Shown: in pieces, positions 45,593 to 57,168 of the stretch
Position numbering within the stretch: position 1 is the first letter of the stretch
How the letters are laid out: the number at the start of each line of letters is the position of its first letter
Source: Paulinella micropora
Lineage: Eukaryota > Cercozoa > Imbricatea > Euglyphida > Paulinellidae
DNA length: 64,000 nt
NCBI GenBank assembly: GCA_019918135.1
Contig: WBZZ01006536.1
Span: 72,501 to 136,500 of the forward strand
Reading direction: 5' to 3'
The notes under the pieces: generated by a model
The model's database searches: none
What the model saw: only the letters and a program-made list of their open reading frames with translations
Told to the model about the DNA's origin: nothing
Program-made: the position numbers and the translations under genes

Positions 45593-47122
45593 GATTACTT
45601 CAAGTTAGATTAGTACAAAACTGTGACATAATTAAAGATAATCCTTAAGCCTGTGGAAATATGTATTAGCATAAAAATGATGGAAATTAAATTAATATTA
45701 GACCTATCGACTATCCACTCCCTCACCTCTCGTAGAAGTAGATACATCGGCTCTGCTAACAGGGATGTCCCATTCAGAGCTATGTCCCGGCCCATAGCGT
45801 TAGTACGTGTGACTCACGCACTATAGTCCTGTAATAGCAGTGTGACGTCGGTAGTAGAGCACTCGCACCCCTCAGTGATATTCCTTAATCTAGCTACCGT
45901 TATACTGCCTTCCCAGGGACTTATTATTTCTAACTTACTTCAAGGGGGGACTCTATCTTTGAAATATCATATTATGATACTATCATATGCAAATATGAGT
46001 TGATCCCAGATTGATATAAATTGGAAAAATATGCTTTAATGAACATGAACATAGAAGATATAACATGATTTATATAATTAAACTGTCGGGGACATGTCAA
46101 CCCGATTAGCATTGTCAGGAACGCATTTTCTGGATCCCTGCAAGATTGACAAAGCATAAGACATAAAAATGATCGTAAATTTTGCGTGGAATCCGCAAAC
46201 CCACATATACCAGTCTGCACACACCAATACAACCTCATGCAATGAGACATGCACAGAAACGATAATAAACTCACATATTTATGATGCACATACGATAATG
46301 GAATAACAACAGATATAATTACTTAATATATGACTGGGCAAGTATGACTTATATACAATATACATGACAGGTAAAGATATCGCTACATAGCAGCAAAACA
46401 AACATGATGGGCCTTCACAGCCTATACGCAGTTATGAACATGCCGGTTCCGCTGCCTGAAGCACCTGCTGGTAAGATGTATATGGTCATAGCATATAGAT
46501 AAACATGTAACCATAAGAAACAACATATGACAACATCATCATGAAATAATTCTGTTTAGACGCGCAACATTACCAACATTACATCAGAAAACATCAACAT
46601 GAAGATAATAGCATTAAGGGTTGCCTTTTAACATTAATTATCTATTACATCTGACGGTTGTCATAGGATACAAACATATACAGAGAAATATGAGCGATCC
46701 GATCACATCGACAACTATGTCTACCATTTAGTTGCACTAACAAAACTATAACCATAGTACTTAGCTCCCTGGTGGCCTCATTAGGTCTACTTAGTTTACA
46801 ATCTATATGTCTGGGCATAACTATTACTATTAACTATTATCATGACATTAACTTCGATTGAGTCTATATAGCAAAGTAGATCATCGACACATGCGATATA
46901 ATCTATGTAACATGTATAAACTTCTAATGTCGCAATAACAGCAGTGGCTCTCTCTCTCCCTCTCTTTTCGGAGTTTTATGTAGCAAAAGTGAGTTTAGTT
47001 GATAAATATTTAGACATTAAAGGAGCCGAAAGCAATTTTCACAAACAACGAAAATAAAGCAAACAACAATGTCATATAACGTTTAACGCATGGTGCGGAA
47101 TGCATAATATAACAAAGCAAAG
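45593..47122 (-). other. long non-coding 3' region of Copia 2
   Basis: 1.5 kb AT-rich sequence between the RNase H stop and the polypurine tract. No gene seen. Confidence 0.55.
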
Positions 47123-47812
47123 CTATTCAATCAGCATTTCTACCGCGACATGCCCGGAGATTGGTGAGAATTGCGGGAGTGGAAGAGATTTAGTCAGGCA
47201 ATCTGCTAAATTTTTCATTGACGCAGTTTTGTACAACTGCACGGACTTTGCACTGCACCTGTCGACTAAGTAATGAAAACGCACTGCAATGTGTTTAGTA
47301 CGATTTTCACCTAAGCAGCGAGCAGACAATCAGATACTCTTATTAGCTCCTGAGTTATCCTCGAGGATCGGGATGGTGCCCGGCGAATAACCCATGTCCT
47401 CTAACACCCTCCTAATGGATTCAGCCTCCCTAACTGCATCGTTGGCAGCTATAATCTCGGTTTCCACGGTCGAGTTAGCTACTACAGATTGCAACTTTGA
47501 GAAAACTGAAATCTGAGTCAAATGGAAGAAAAAGATGAAGGCACTACGGGACCTCCTATCCTCCTGCCTAGAAGCGAAATCAGAATCACAGTAGCCAAAA
47601 ACTGGATTCTTCTGGCGGACTTCTTTAGGGATCTCTGCCTCACCTAGCTTCACCGAGTGTTGAGACAAGTGACTGGGGTCAATGTCCGTAAAGGAATCCA
47701 TAACTGGCGATCCGCTGACTGGCTTCTGTTTACGCTCCCCCTGCTTCGCGTAGTTCCACATGGAAGTGATAGACTTATCGGCTCTTCGGAAGAAAATCCC
47801 ACGTGGTGTCAC
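47123..47812 (-). pseudogene. Copia 2 RNase H
   Basis: TPRGIFFRRADKS, VFGYCDSDFAS (first Asp), RSRSAFIFFF, VANSTVETEIIAANDA (Glu), LEDNSGANKSI (Asp), one in-frame TGA at about 47330, then GENRTKHIAVRFHYL. Degrades the RNA strand of the hybrid. A 17-base G-run at 47850 just upstream shifts the frame. Confidence 0.8.
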
Positions 47813-49039
47813 AAAAAACCAACAGATTTTATCGATTCGCGAATACGCGGGGGGGGGGGGGGGGGGTGGTTCGGTACCTTATCTAATGCTGCCATGTTCA
47901 GTGCGCAAACGATCAAGGGTTGGGTGTTGACAGCGACAAAGAGCAAAACACCAATAAGGGTACGAAGATCGTACGTAAAAATGGCGTGTTCGGGCTTGAG
48001 GGGACGGACCTTATCTGAGGTGTTGGGGGACTTAGCGTGAATAGCGCTATCGTATCCTAGCTTTAGCAAAACTGCTTTAATGTAAACCTTTTGGTGGACT
48101 AGGATCCCATTCTCGAAATGATCGATAGGAATGTTCTTGAAAGACGTGGCAATGCCAAGGTCCTTGCATCTCAAACCCTTTTTCTGAAAGAACCTAACTA
48201 AGGCTGTGTGCTCTTTCTCATTAGCAACATGCAAACCATCATCGACATGGAATGTGAGCAGTGTGGTGTGCTGTGGGTTGTTGTCCTTTACTATCGCACA
48301 TGATGCCTTATCTATGGCTAGGGGCTTGTATCCAAACTGAACAACTATATCGTTCAAGACCGTACCACAGTCTACCAGACTCAGGATGACCATAGTAAGC
48401 ATTGAGGATAAGCCATAACCACCCTATTCGTTCAAATCCGGGCGGTGGGCGCGCATAGATGGTGTAAGGCATGATTGCGTGCAGATATGCGGTGACAAAG
48501 TCAACAAGCCTTAAATCCCTCTTGTGAATGGCAGCGTGCGCAACAAACATGAGAAATGTGCGGTGGTGAGTAGTAGGGGAATATGTGTGCTTACCATTAT
48601 AATGAACACCAGACTCCATTAAATCTCCCCTTATGGCAGTTCTAGCTTTGCAATAAGTGCTACCTTTAGGGTCCGGTTTCGCCCTATCGACCCATGTCAG
48701 TGGTATTATTTTACTGCCACTTCTCCTAGCTTCAGTTTCTCTTACTAATTCAAAGGATTTCAACTCTTCTTGTTGTTTTATCTCTTTCTCTCTCGCTGCC
48801 TTCTTGTCTTGCGGTTTGATGTCTGGTGGCAGCTCAATAGAAGCATAAAAGCAAGCATTAGGAGCAAAATCTGGCACTACCTCTAGCAATTTAGCAGCAT
48901 TTATCATGGGCGGTGTTTGTGTCGATTCTACAGTGGTTGTAGCTACGCTATTTGGAGGAACAGTTGGCTGTTTCTGGGGTCTGGTCCTCTTTTGACCAGC
49001 AGGTAGAGATTGTCTCCCGAAATCTCTCCCTGTGTCCAT
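47813..49039 (-). pseudogene. Copia 2 reverse transcriptase
   Basis: Two frames. The first: PLTWVDRAKPDPKGS, DLRLVDFVTAYLHAIMPYTIYARPPPGFERIG, AYYGHPESGRLWY. The second: DKASCAIVKDN, TTLLTFHVDDGLHVAN (catalytic DD), GLRCKDLG, LIGVLLFVAVNTQPL, ending at the poly-C encoded proline run at 47850. The frameshift lies near 48350. Standard Copia polymerase motifs are present. Confidence 0.85.
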
Positions 49040-49731
49040 GAACGGAGAGTAGCGGGGTTAGGTGTACGGGGAGATAATACTGGCTGAGTTGGCACTTCTG
49101 GTACACTTACTTCGACTTCGGGTGTAACTTGAATAAGACTGTCCGTACCGACTGAACTAATTCTATATTTTTCTATCTCACTATCTAGCATTCTCTCTGC
49201 TTTACCCTCTCCGAAGTCTATATAATGTGTAGGTTCCATTTTTCCAGAGATTGCCTTCAAAGCTCCCCCTGGACGGATGGCTCGTCCTTTTCTAACATGA
49301 GTGCTCCACTTATCTCCGTACTGGGCCCGAGCCCATTTCTCTCCAAATTCTGGGGCAGGAACTGCTACTTCAACTCCCTTCAATGTATCCAGTCGGTTCG
49401 GCAGTCTTACCTTTCTAGCTTTCTGAAATGCTACCGAACTGACTGGCGATTCACTGACGCTTTTCTTTTCTGGTTGTGGGGTTCCACCTGGATCATGAAT
49501 TTGTGGGGTGGCTGGTGGGGACAACTGCTCTTCCGTCTCACTGTCACTTTCAACAACCACAACTTCTTTTTCCACAACTACGGTAGACCTAGAAGCACCC
49601 GAAATAAGCAAACCCTGTTTCTTAGGATCAAATCCTATTTCAGCTCCCTCTATTTCTATTTCGTCTGTAATTCCTTCCTCGGGACCGTTTTTTTCGTCTC
49701 CCCCTGGGATACTAGACTTTGGGATTGCTAT
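49040..49731 (-). other. Copia 2 acidic linker between integrase and reverse transcriptase
   Basis: Minus frame 49611-48943 with VVVVESDSETEEQLSPP and TPQPEKKSVSESP is a disordered linker typical in position for Copia polyproteins. Confidence 0.6.
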
Positions 49732-50224
49732 TTATTTGCTCCAGGCAACCCTCCCTAGTTTCTCTCCTTCCAGGGGATTGAGTTTGAGAACTTTCGCAGC
49801 TACACGTTTCCCCATGCGGTTGACATCAAAACTGACATTTCGCAAACCTCCGTAAATTCTTCGACCTACAGGATCGTAGGCCCTATAGTAACCAGTAATC
49901 TGTTCATACCCTAGGAATATGACTGGCACACCTTTTGGTTTTCCCTTTTTACTCTCCACCTTCATAATCGCAGCACAACCTATGGGTTTTAGGTGAGACA
50001 TGAGCGGTTTCTTTTTAAAGATTGCCTCAAAAGGGGAAATTCCTTTGAACTTTCGTTAGGGATCCTATTCTCAATGTAAGTAGAGTTTCTTTCCATATCT
50101 GTCCAAAAACTTATGTGCAAACCCGCGTCAAGTCTGGCAGCTGTTGCTGGGCCTTCCATAGTAAGATGTGATCTTTCTATCACATTACTCTTACTATGTC
50201 CCTTAGGGGAAGAATAGAATTCTA
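49732..50224 (-). pseudogene. Copia 2 integrase C-terminal part
   Basis: Starts with EFYSSPKGHSKSN, then the catalytic Glu motif VIERSHLTMEG, MERNSTYIENRIP, LKPIGCAAIMKV and VIFLGYEQITGYYRAYDP. The preceding part of the enzyme is at 57.2-57.8 kb across the insertion. Confidence 0.85.
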
Positions 50225-50233
50225 CCCCTTCAA
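50225..50233. repeat. 9-bp direct repeat flanking the nested insertion (left)
   Basis: CCCCTTCAA, repeated at 57160-57168. The two copies border 50234-57159 inside the integrase gene. Confidence 0.6.
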
Positions 50234-50284
50234 AGTTGGATAATAGTATTGACGAGATTCAGGTGGCTAAATGACACAACTTTT

Positions 50285-50359
50285 GCTGCGCAAGCTTGCA
50301 AAAACTTCATTTCACAACATACCATACATCCCATGAGCTCCCTCCCCTCTCTCCTAGGT
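50285..50359 (-). repeat. B-type repeat of Ngaro element 2
   Basis: Begins GCTGCGCAAGCTTGCAAAAA and ends CCCTCTCTCCTAGGTGG, like B1 and B2 at 10 kb but diverged in the middle. Confidence 0.85.
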
Positions 50360-51932
50360 GGCGAAAAAGACCTCTCTGGAAAAAAAATTAGTAATGCTAT
50401 TTTTCCCTGCCAGGCCTGGAAGAAATGCCGACAAATTGCCTATATTCCCTCAAAAATTGCCTTTTTGGGTTCAACTGGAATTTTTTTTAGGCTGACTAGA
50501 AATTAGGAAAAGACTCATCGAGCTGTTTGCTGCTGAAAACTATTATTTTCTCTTGTGCTTTGGCATAGTCCATGATACATTCTTTCTGTCCACGATAAGA
50601 TCCTAAATTGTGAATAAGTAGCTTTGCAACGTGTGTAATACCCCGAAACTAAAACAGCAATTATAGACGGATAACAAATCTGATTATCAATGTATCTTCG
50701 TTTCTATGCCTGTATTCTGCGCGTTCGTACAGTGTGTCCTTTTTCCAGTATGCAAACATTAGTCTGTGTATGCTTGCATCCTTATTGTTGTCGAGATTTT
50801 TCTTGTTAGTCAGTTTTATGTCTAGTAGATGTGTGTGGTGTAAGTGTTTTGTATGTCTGTTCCCGTAAATATTCTTGTAATCCATTCTAGTGTATCTGGA
50901 ATCGATGAGTATTTCATTGATATCGTTTTCGCTGTGAAGAAAGTGGTGTAAATACAAGTTATGTTATCGACTTTAAATTTAGTGTGTTGAGTCTCTCATA
51001 TATGTGAGGTGGTGGTTGTGTCATTTTTGTCCGATGCTGTTCCTGTATGCATTTTGAGCGTTAGATTTCTTACTAAACCCTGGTGCCGTCGTACTGTACA
51101 CATTAGGCTATTCTGGAATCTATTTCTGTAAGATTGCTCTGTTCACTGCATATATTACGTCTGCATGTCTGTATATATATTATGACGAACTATATTGTTA
51201 TGTGACCGATATTGAGTGCTATTACGAGGACTTGTTACTGTAGTCATGTCATTATGTGACATGAGTTTATCACTGGATAATTATATCTCAGTCAAATACG
51301 TCATTTCTCTTGACTAACATTACGATACGATACGATACGATACGATACAATATGATACGATACGATACGATACGATACGATACGATACGATACGATACGC
51401 TACGATACGCTACGATACGATACGATACGATACGCTACGATACGATACGATACGATACGATATGATACGATACGATACGATACGATACGATACGATACAA
51501 GACGATACGATACGATACGATACGATACGATATGATACGATACGATACGATACGATACGATACGATACGCTACAATACGCTACGATACGATACGATACGA
51601 TAAGATACGATATGATACGATACGATACGATACGATACAATACGATACAATACGAGACGAGACGAGACGATACGATACGATACGATACGATACGGTACGA
51701 TACGATACGATACGATACGATACGATACGATACTATACGATACGATACGATACGATACGCTAATAACGGTTCAGTAAGTGTATTTTGTAATAAATTACAT
51801 TCTAGTACAGCATGGGAATCGATTTTAATAAGCGAGCGTCAGTTACTTATCTGGTAAACCATAGCATACACCATCGTCGAACGGTGGTGTAGATTGTATT
51901 TGAGCATATGTCTTATGAGAACCAAGGAGTAT
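50360..51932 (-). other. non-coding 3' region of Ngaro element 2
   Basis: Contains the pentanucleotide array at 51323-51760; otherwise no gene. Confidence 0.55.
51323..51760. repeat. (ATACG)n pentanucleotide satellite, about 440 bp
   Basis: About 87 units of GATAC with scattered point variants (GCTAC, GAGAC, AATAC). Because five is not a multiple of three all frames cycle through the same residues (IRYDT or SYRIV). Confidence 0.95.
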
Positions 51933-52844
51933 CTAAGCGATTTTGACTCCTGCCTGCAAGACGCTCGTAATGGCCAGTTTGTTTTCTAAGCTGATGTCGC
52001 GCACATATTTGAACACACATGTACTTTTATCTGACCACAATCCTTGCCTCCTGATTGCGTATATTTTCATTCCCAATCTTGCCGCCTCTGTAGCCGAGCC
52101 GATTCTATTAGAATGTGACGCGTAGATAGCTGGATCCAATCCGATGAGTGCTACTTTCTCTTTCAGAATACTGGACTGTGTTTTGCTACTTAAGTGCCTC
52201 CAGACTGTTTCCCTCAATTTTGAAGAAGAGAGGCGAACTGTCTGTGAGTGAACCGCGAAATAATCTTTCACAGCCTGCAAGTATGCTCGAACCCATTTAG
52301 CAGCGCAAAATGTTTCTGTGCCTTGACCGACATACACTAGCTTCTCACCTTTATCGTTCTTGAGGTGCCTCAGCCGGAGTACCATGTATTCACATGGGCT
52401 GTTGTTTATTGTAGTCGTGTGGAACCATATATCCTCCACCTTTAGTGCAGTGATATTGCCCACTCGTGTCATAGAGATCCATTGCAGCAAAATCATGGTG
52501 CTGTTTCTGCTGTCTCTCCAATCATTAAGATGCAGTTGGAGGATCTTGAGTAAATCGTCCCTCAACAGTGGGTATTTGCCTTCCTTGCACTGCGGGGCTT
52601 CTGCCACTGCTCTTTCCTTTGCCATTTGCACCAATGGGCTATCGGTGGGGTCGCAGTAGGGAAGTAGTGCGTACTGCGCCTTAATAGCGGCGAAGTGCCC
52701 TTTGATTGTACTCTCTGCATAGCCGCTTTCACACATGTGTCTCAGGTAGTGAGCGACCGTCTCTGCTGTGGCAGGAAAGCATATTCGGTTGTGTACGATA
52801 CACCAATTGATGAATTGCTTGCGTGAGGATGCATATGCGTCCAT
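51933..52844 (-). CDS. Ngaro 2 tyrosine recombinase
   Basis: An uninterrupted 303-residue frame from an ATG at 52844. N-terminal SAM-like core-binding part (FINWCIVHNRICFPA, SGYAESTIKGHFAAIKAQY), then the catalytic domain: first Arg in ISMTRVGNI, HSNR as HxxR, RRQGLWSDKS, and nucleophile Tyr in VFKYVRDIS. It performs site-specific recombination to integrate the circular cDNA. Intact here although the rest of the element is broken. Confidence 0.85.
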   Translation of the reverse strand: MDAYASSRKQFINWCIVHNRICFPATAETVAHYLRHMCESGYAESTIKGHFAAIKAQYALLPYCDPTDSPLVQMAKERAVAEAPQCKEGKYPLLRDDLLKILQLHLNDWRDSRNSTMILLQWISMTRVGNITALKVEDIWFHTTTINNSPCEYMVLRLRHLKNDKGEKLVYVGQGTETFCAAKWVRAYLQAVKDYFAVHSQTVRLSSSKLRETVWRHLSSKTQSSILKEKVALIGLDPAIYASHSNRIGSATEAARLGMKIYAIRRQGLWSDKSTCVFKYVRDISLENKLAITSVLQAGVKIA

Positions 52845-53075
52845 CGTTGACTGTCTTTTCTTGCATTGGCTTGCCCATATTGCTATGTCAAGGTCGTTAA
52901 GTACGACGTGGCCTGTAGTAAGAAAACAAATTTAATTAGCAAAATCAAATAAGACTGCAAGCATGTGCCACTGAGGTCTATGTATATGTAGCGGGTGTGT
53001 GGGCCATGTTGGTGCTAGCGTATACGCCGCGGGTGGTAATGGGAATGAATCCCTCGCGTGTTCAAGCACTTGTGG

Positions 53076-55142
53076 CTACCAAGGTCTTCCCTGCCATTTG
53101 GGTATCACAAACGCAACTCGCTTGCGTTCTTTCAGTGCGAGAAGAATTGACTGTCCTATCTGCCCGAAGTTCGGTGCCCACACGTCTCTGATCGTTATGT
53201 GCCATCGGTAGGTGATTGCCTTTATGATATCCGGGTGGACAGTCAAGCTAGTCAAGCCGGCAGTCAGTGCCTTTGAGTTCGCGTCTGCCCTTGTGTTACA
53301 TGAGCGTTCCACCCATCCCCAGAGTTTGTTTTTGATGTTGAGCCGCTGCGTGTATACATCGTCAATTATTTTGCATAACTGCGTGAGATGTGGGCATTTT
53401 CGTGAGCAGCCTTTCTGTAAGTCTATTACAGCGTTGGCTGAATCGAAGACCGTGAGCACGGTGTTACGATTACTCAAAATGTGTCTGAAGTGTAGTGGGA
53501 CCACTGTGGCTGCCCAGAGCTCTGTGGGTGGAAGAGGTGCCGATGAGTTCGGTGGGCAATGGTATAGTCACGTCCATATTCAGTACGTGGCCACCTACTG
53601 CAAATTCCCCCGCGTCGAGCCTCAGCTCGATGTCAGTCCGTGCCTGGAAGATAGCTCGTTTGCATTCAGTGGGTCTCGCAGAATGTGGAGCCAATGTTGG
53701 AGTTCTTCACTGAGCTCCGACCCTGTTGAGGTGCAAATGGTATCCCGTTCGATCCTCTTGCAGTGCACGACTGTTGCCAGCGTGACTCGCGTGAACAGCA
53801 TTGCGTTCTGAAGCGCTAGTTTCAACGCGATGATCGAAGCAGCAGTCGAGTGTAGCTGTTTGACTGACGCTCCGTGAGCCGAGTGAACGTCGCTTAGTAG
53901 CTGGAGGATTGAGCGCAGTAGCTTCAACCTTTTTTCCTCCGGTACCCCGATCCAGCTTTCTTTGCTGTTGATGATGTAGCCCAAGTATTGGACTTCATCT
54001 GCCTGCTCCCAACACGTCTTCTCCGAGAGGGGGAGGCCTAAGAGGCTGAAGAGTGCCTTCACGAACGCCGGTATGCAGTCGTGAGTCCTGGCTAGTTTGA
54101 TTGCGAACAGGAAGTCGTCAGCGTATTGCATGCAAGGTATGTTCAAGGCTCGTAGCAGTCGCACCACCGCGCGCATCGTCTTTCCAAACCAGAATGGCGC
54201 TGTGCAGAAGCCGTAGAGTAGTGTGGTGTTCTGGTACGTCTTGCAGTTGTGTCGGAACGACGAGTAAGGTCTGCTTTGTCTTGAAAGGGGTATTGAGTAG
54301 AAAGCACGCTTGAGGTCCACCACGAACAGCTTTGTGCCCGCGTCTTTGTCCAGTACCATTTGTATGTCCTTTTCTAAAGTCTCCATGGTGAATGGAGCTT
54401 TTGCTTGGAACGAGTTACTGAAACGTTTGTCGGTGCAGAGCTTTGTTTTCTTAATCCCTGCCGGGTCCGCGAGCACTTGTAGTGGTTCGATCATGATGCA
54501 GTCATCTTCGTTTACTTCCACTGCGTCCCCCCGCGCGACCATATCGTTGATTTGTTCGTTGACAAATGCCAGGTGCTCAAAATATGACGGATGATTTACA
54601 AAATCTGTGGCCGGCGGCGTGCGTTCGAATTTCAGCTTGACCCCATACGCTAGCCACGACAGTACAACGGGGTCGGTCCCAAGCGCTTTCCAGTATCAGA
54701 GCTTTGCCTTGATAGCTTGTGCCGGGTCCGTGGAGTCAGCCCATGGGTTGCCACGGTTAAAATTTTCACCCAAGGTCTTGAGCCGTTCATGTGCTTGCTC
54801 CAAAGTGAAAGATGCATAGCTTTGGACGTCGATTGTAGGTGATCGTAGGAGTTCAGTCACATATGGGATTTCCTCCTGTGGTATCGTTTGTCGCGACTGA
54901 CAGAAGTATGCTAGATGTCTGGTCTTTTTGCACCAAACGCACTGCATGATCCCCGCATAGTCTTTGAATATTTTTAATTTCAGCGCAGTTTTCGATAGAA
55001 AATCTGAGATCTTGCCGATCAGTTTTGGGCGTGAATGTCTGCCAGTCACAGTAAGAGATAATGATTTTAATACTAAAAAGTGACTGAGTTGGTGTTTGGG
55101 AAAGTGGTAATGCCGTACTAAACTGTGGCTTGTTCGTTGCAC
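53076..55142 (-). pseudogene. pol: Ngaro 2 pol: reverse transcriptase and RNase H
   Basis: Zinc knuckle CVWCKKTRHLAYFC (about 54930), FVVDLKRAFYSI, MQYADDFLFA, LRLDAGEFAVGGH, FDSANAVIDLQKG and NTRADANSKAL, spread over at least three frames with shifts near 54690, 53640 and 53510. Functions as in the first element. Confidence 0.85.
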
Positions 55143-55396
55143 TTTTACATTACTTTCAGGCGTGTTGCCGTCGTTGTTTGACTAGTCATATTTAAACCGG
55201 TGGCGTGTTGCCGTGCGAGTCCGACCGTATAATATATTTCGAAATACACATAAAGAAGAGTAAGAGTAACATATATTTAATGCATATGTATTGTTTTCTG
55301 CTGCGTGTGCATTTGACTCAAACTCGACGACGTTTGCAAGTATCGCTAGTGCAGATGTGCAAGACGTATGTGTCTTCGTGAGTTGTGATTGAGTGT

Positions 55397-56434
55397 TCAG
55401 TTGGTTGTGCGCTGAGGGCGTTGATGTGGGTTCAGAGTCCAACAGCTTTCTGCGGTGTGCCCGCGCTTGTGGCAATGGGTGCAGGATACATGTGTGCGAG
55501 CACTAGATGGTATGTATGGTGGGGGCACTGTTGGGCTGACTGTTATGTACCCTGTCGGGTTTTGTGGTTGCTGTGGCGGGATCGCGTATTGAATTGGCGG
55601 CTGCGGCCCGGTTGGTGGGACTGTGTAGCCAGGGACGCCTTGCCACGCCAGCGTTGGTACAGTCGCAGTGCTCTGGTGTGCTGCGGTGTTGCCGGTAGCC
55701 GCGCCGTTGGCATTGCCTCGCTGTGGGCAGTCCTTGGCCCAGTGTTGCGGAGAGTAGCATATGCGGCACAACCCCTTGCCTTGGCTGCCGTAGGGATGCG
55801 CGGCGCTCTTTGAAGTGTGTGCCCGGATAGGTTCGCAGTAGGCGGCGATGTCCCCCGCGATCCGCAGCCGCTTTGCTGCCTGCAGGAACTTTTGCTCTGC
55901 GTCTTCCGCGGAGAGAGGCGTCGGCCCACCCATGTCCATTGCCAGGGTAGCCAGTGCGGTAGCCATTGCGCTTGCATCAGTCAGCCGCTCTTGCTCACTC
56001 TTGTACACATTACTCTCCAGTACCGCCATGATAATCTTCCCACCTTGGAAGTAACGTCGGTGCACGGGCTTCTCGATGAGCTTGGCGTCACGTTGCCCCG
56101 TCTCTTGCTTCGCTTGGTGGATCATGGCGTTGACTTGCTCTGATAGCCGGTTGGTCTGGTCGAAGAAGGTAGAGTTGATCCCTGCCTGCAGTAGCAGCAC
56201 CACCTTTCCCAAGTCGTCGCTCGTAAGTGGACGTGCCTTCGGGGGATACGATGGAGAAGTGTTGATGTGGCCCCCGAGACTGCCCAGGCCCGCTGCTCGT
56301 AGTGCGTCTTGTTGTTGTTGTAATGTCGGTGCCACAGCCCCGCCGATGAATGACGATGATGATGATGCTGGTGACGGTGCGTGAGTGTTACCAGTGCTGC
56401 TGCTGCTGCTGCTGTTGGCTGCGCTCCCGAGAGG
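55397..56434 (-). CDS. gag: Ngaro 2 gag-like protein
   Basis: The frame continues upstream of 56434 but meets a TAA there. Central motifs EKPVHRRYF and ATLAMDMGGPTPL match the first copy. Knuckles CRICYSPQHWAKDC and CTHCHKRGHTAESC are present near the C-terminus. Likely nucleocapsid-type role. Confidence 0.8.
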   Translation of the reverse strand, partial: PLGSAANSSSSSSTGNTHAPSPASSSSSFIGGAVAPTLQQQQDALRAAGLGSLGGHINTSPSYPPKARPLTSDDLGKVVLLLQAGINSTFFDQTNRLSEQVNAMIHQAKQETGQRDAKLIEKPVHRRYFQGGKIIMAVLESNVYKSEQERLTDASAMATALATLAMDMGGPTPLSAEDAEQKFLQAAKRLRIAGDIAAYCEPIRAHTSKSAAHPYGSQGKGLCRICYSPQHWAKDCPQRGNANGAATGNTAAHQSTATVPTLAWQGVPGYTVPPTGPQPPIQYAIPPQQPQNPTGYITVSPTVPPPYIPSSARTHVSCTHCHKRGHTAESCWTLNPHQRPQRTTN

Positions 56435-56537
56435 TTAGTCATTGCTGGCGCCTGCGCCTGTCGCTGCGGTAGGGCTGGTCGTAGATGCAGAGCTGCCAGA
56501 CACCCTCGCAGATACTGATGAAGAAACAACAGTCCAA

Positions 56538-56740
56538 AGCGTCATTTCACAAATAACCATATCAGACAGAGTGGGCCGGTAGTGACAATCAATTGAGTTC
56601 ACTTGCAGAGTTTCTCTGCGCAAATAAAGAAGAGGGAACTATTGTTCCTGCTCGAAAATTTGAAGATTAGAACAACAATCCTGTCCCCCTCAGATTTGCA
56701 TTTTTTGTTTTATACAAAAGTGCTTTTAGTTTGGGTTTTA
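56538..56740 (+). repeat. A-type repeat in inverted orientation
   Basis: AAAGCGTCATTTCACAAATA near 56538, GGGAACTATTGTTCCTGC near 56634 and ACAAAAGTGCTTTTAG near 56715 together are the reverse complement of A1/A2 at 10 and 16 kb, about 70 percent identical. Confidence 0.75.
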
Positions 56741-57159
56741 GGAAAGGCAAGAAATCCATGTCAAGCGAGAAACCCAAGCGAGTCAAGAAGCCTTCAGCAA
56801 AGAAGAGACGTGCAGAGGAAGATGTTAGCGACGACGACCACGACTACCAAGGAGGAGGATATCACAGCGCGGCTGGAGGCAGTGCGGGTGCGAAAATACT
56901 GAGCATGTCATTTGAAAGTTCTTGTCCTGAGCTTTTAAACGATATCTTTGGTATTGTGGTCGCACTGTGTTTGATGGAAAACGAGATCGAAGTTGGATAT
57001 TATTTTGTCTCTTGAACGAAATCAATATTGCCACTTGGAGGTCGTTAGTAGTGCTAGTGTATTGGTGCGGCCCAAAGTAACGTTCAACAAGATTTAGACT
57101 TCAATATCAGAGCATGTTGGTAGAATAGTTACATCGACTTAATGCTAATTTTATTCAGT
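56741..57159 (+). other. Lys-rich exon-like segment and foldback relative
   Basis: 56741-56900, after TTTTAG, reads GKKSMSSEKPKRVKKPSAKKRRAEEDVSDDDHD in one plus-strand frame, similar in style to Lys-rich exons elsewhere. It runs into a diverged copy of the 6.5-kb foldback arm (about 56900-57015). Confidence 0.4.
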
Positions 57160-57168
57160 CCCCTTCAA
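57160..57168. repeat. 9-bp direct repeat flanking the nested insertion (right)
   Basis: CCCCTTCAA, matching 50225-50233. Confidence 0.6.

Larger units (their letters stand above)
50285..56740 (-). mobile_element. Ngaro-type element 2, degraded
   Basis: Same gene order as the 10-16.8 kb element: gag, pol, recombinase, then a B-type repeat at 50285. Only one B copy is present and no A2/B2. The A-type repeat upstream of gag is in the opposite orientation. Pol has several frameshifts. Roughly 60-70 percent protein similarity to the first copy, so an older insertion or different subfamily. Confidence 0.8.

Noticed and set aside
51410..51857. IRYDT/SYRIV ORFs
   Set aside because: Pentanucleotide satellite is open in all frames.
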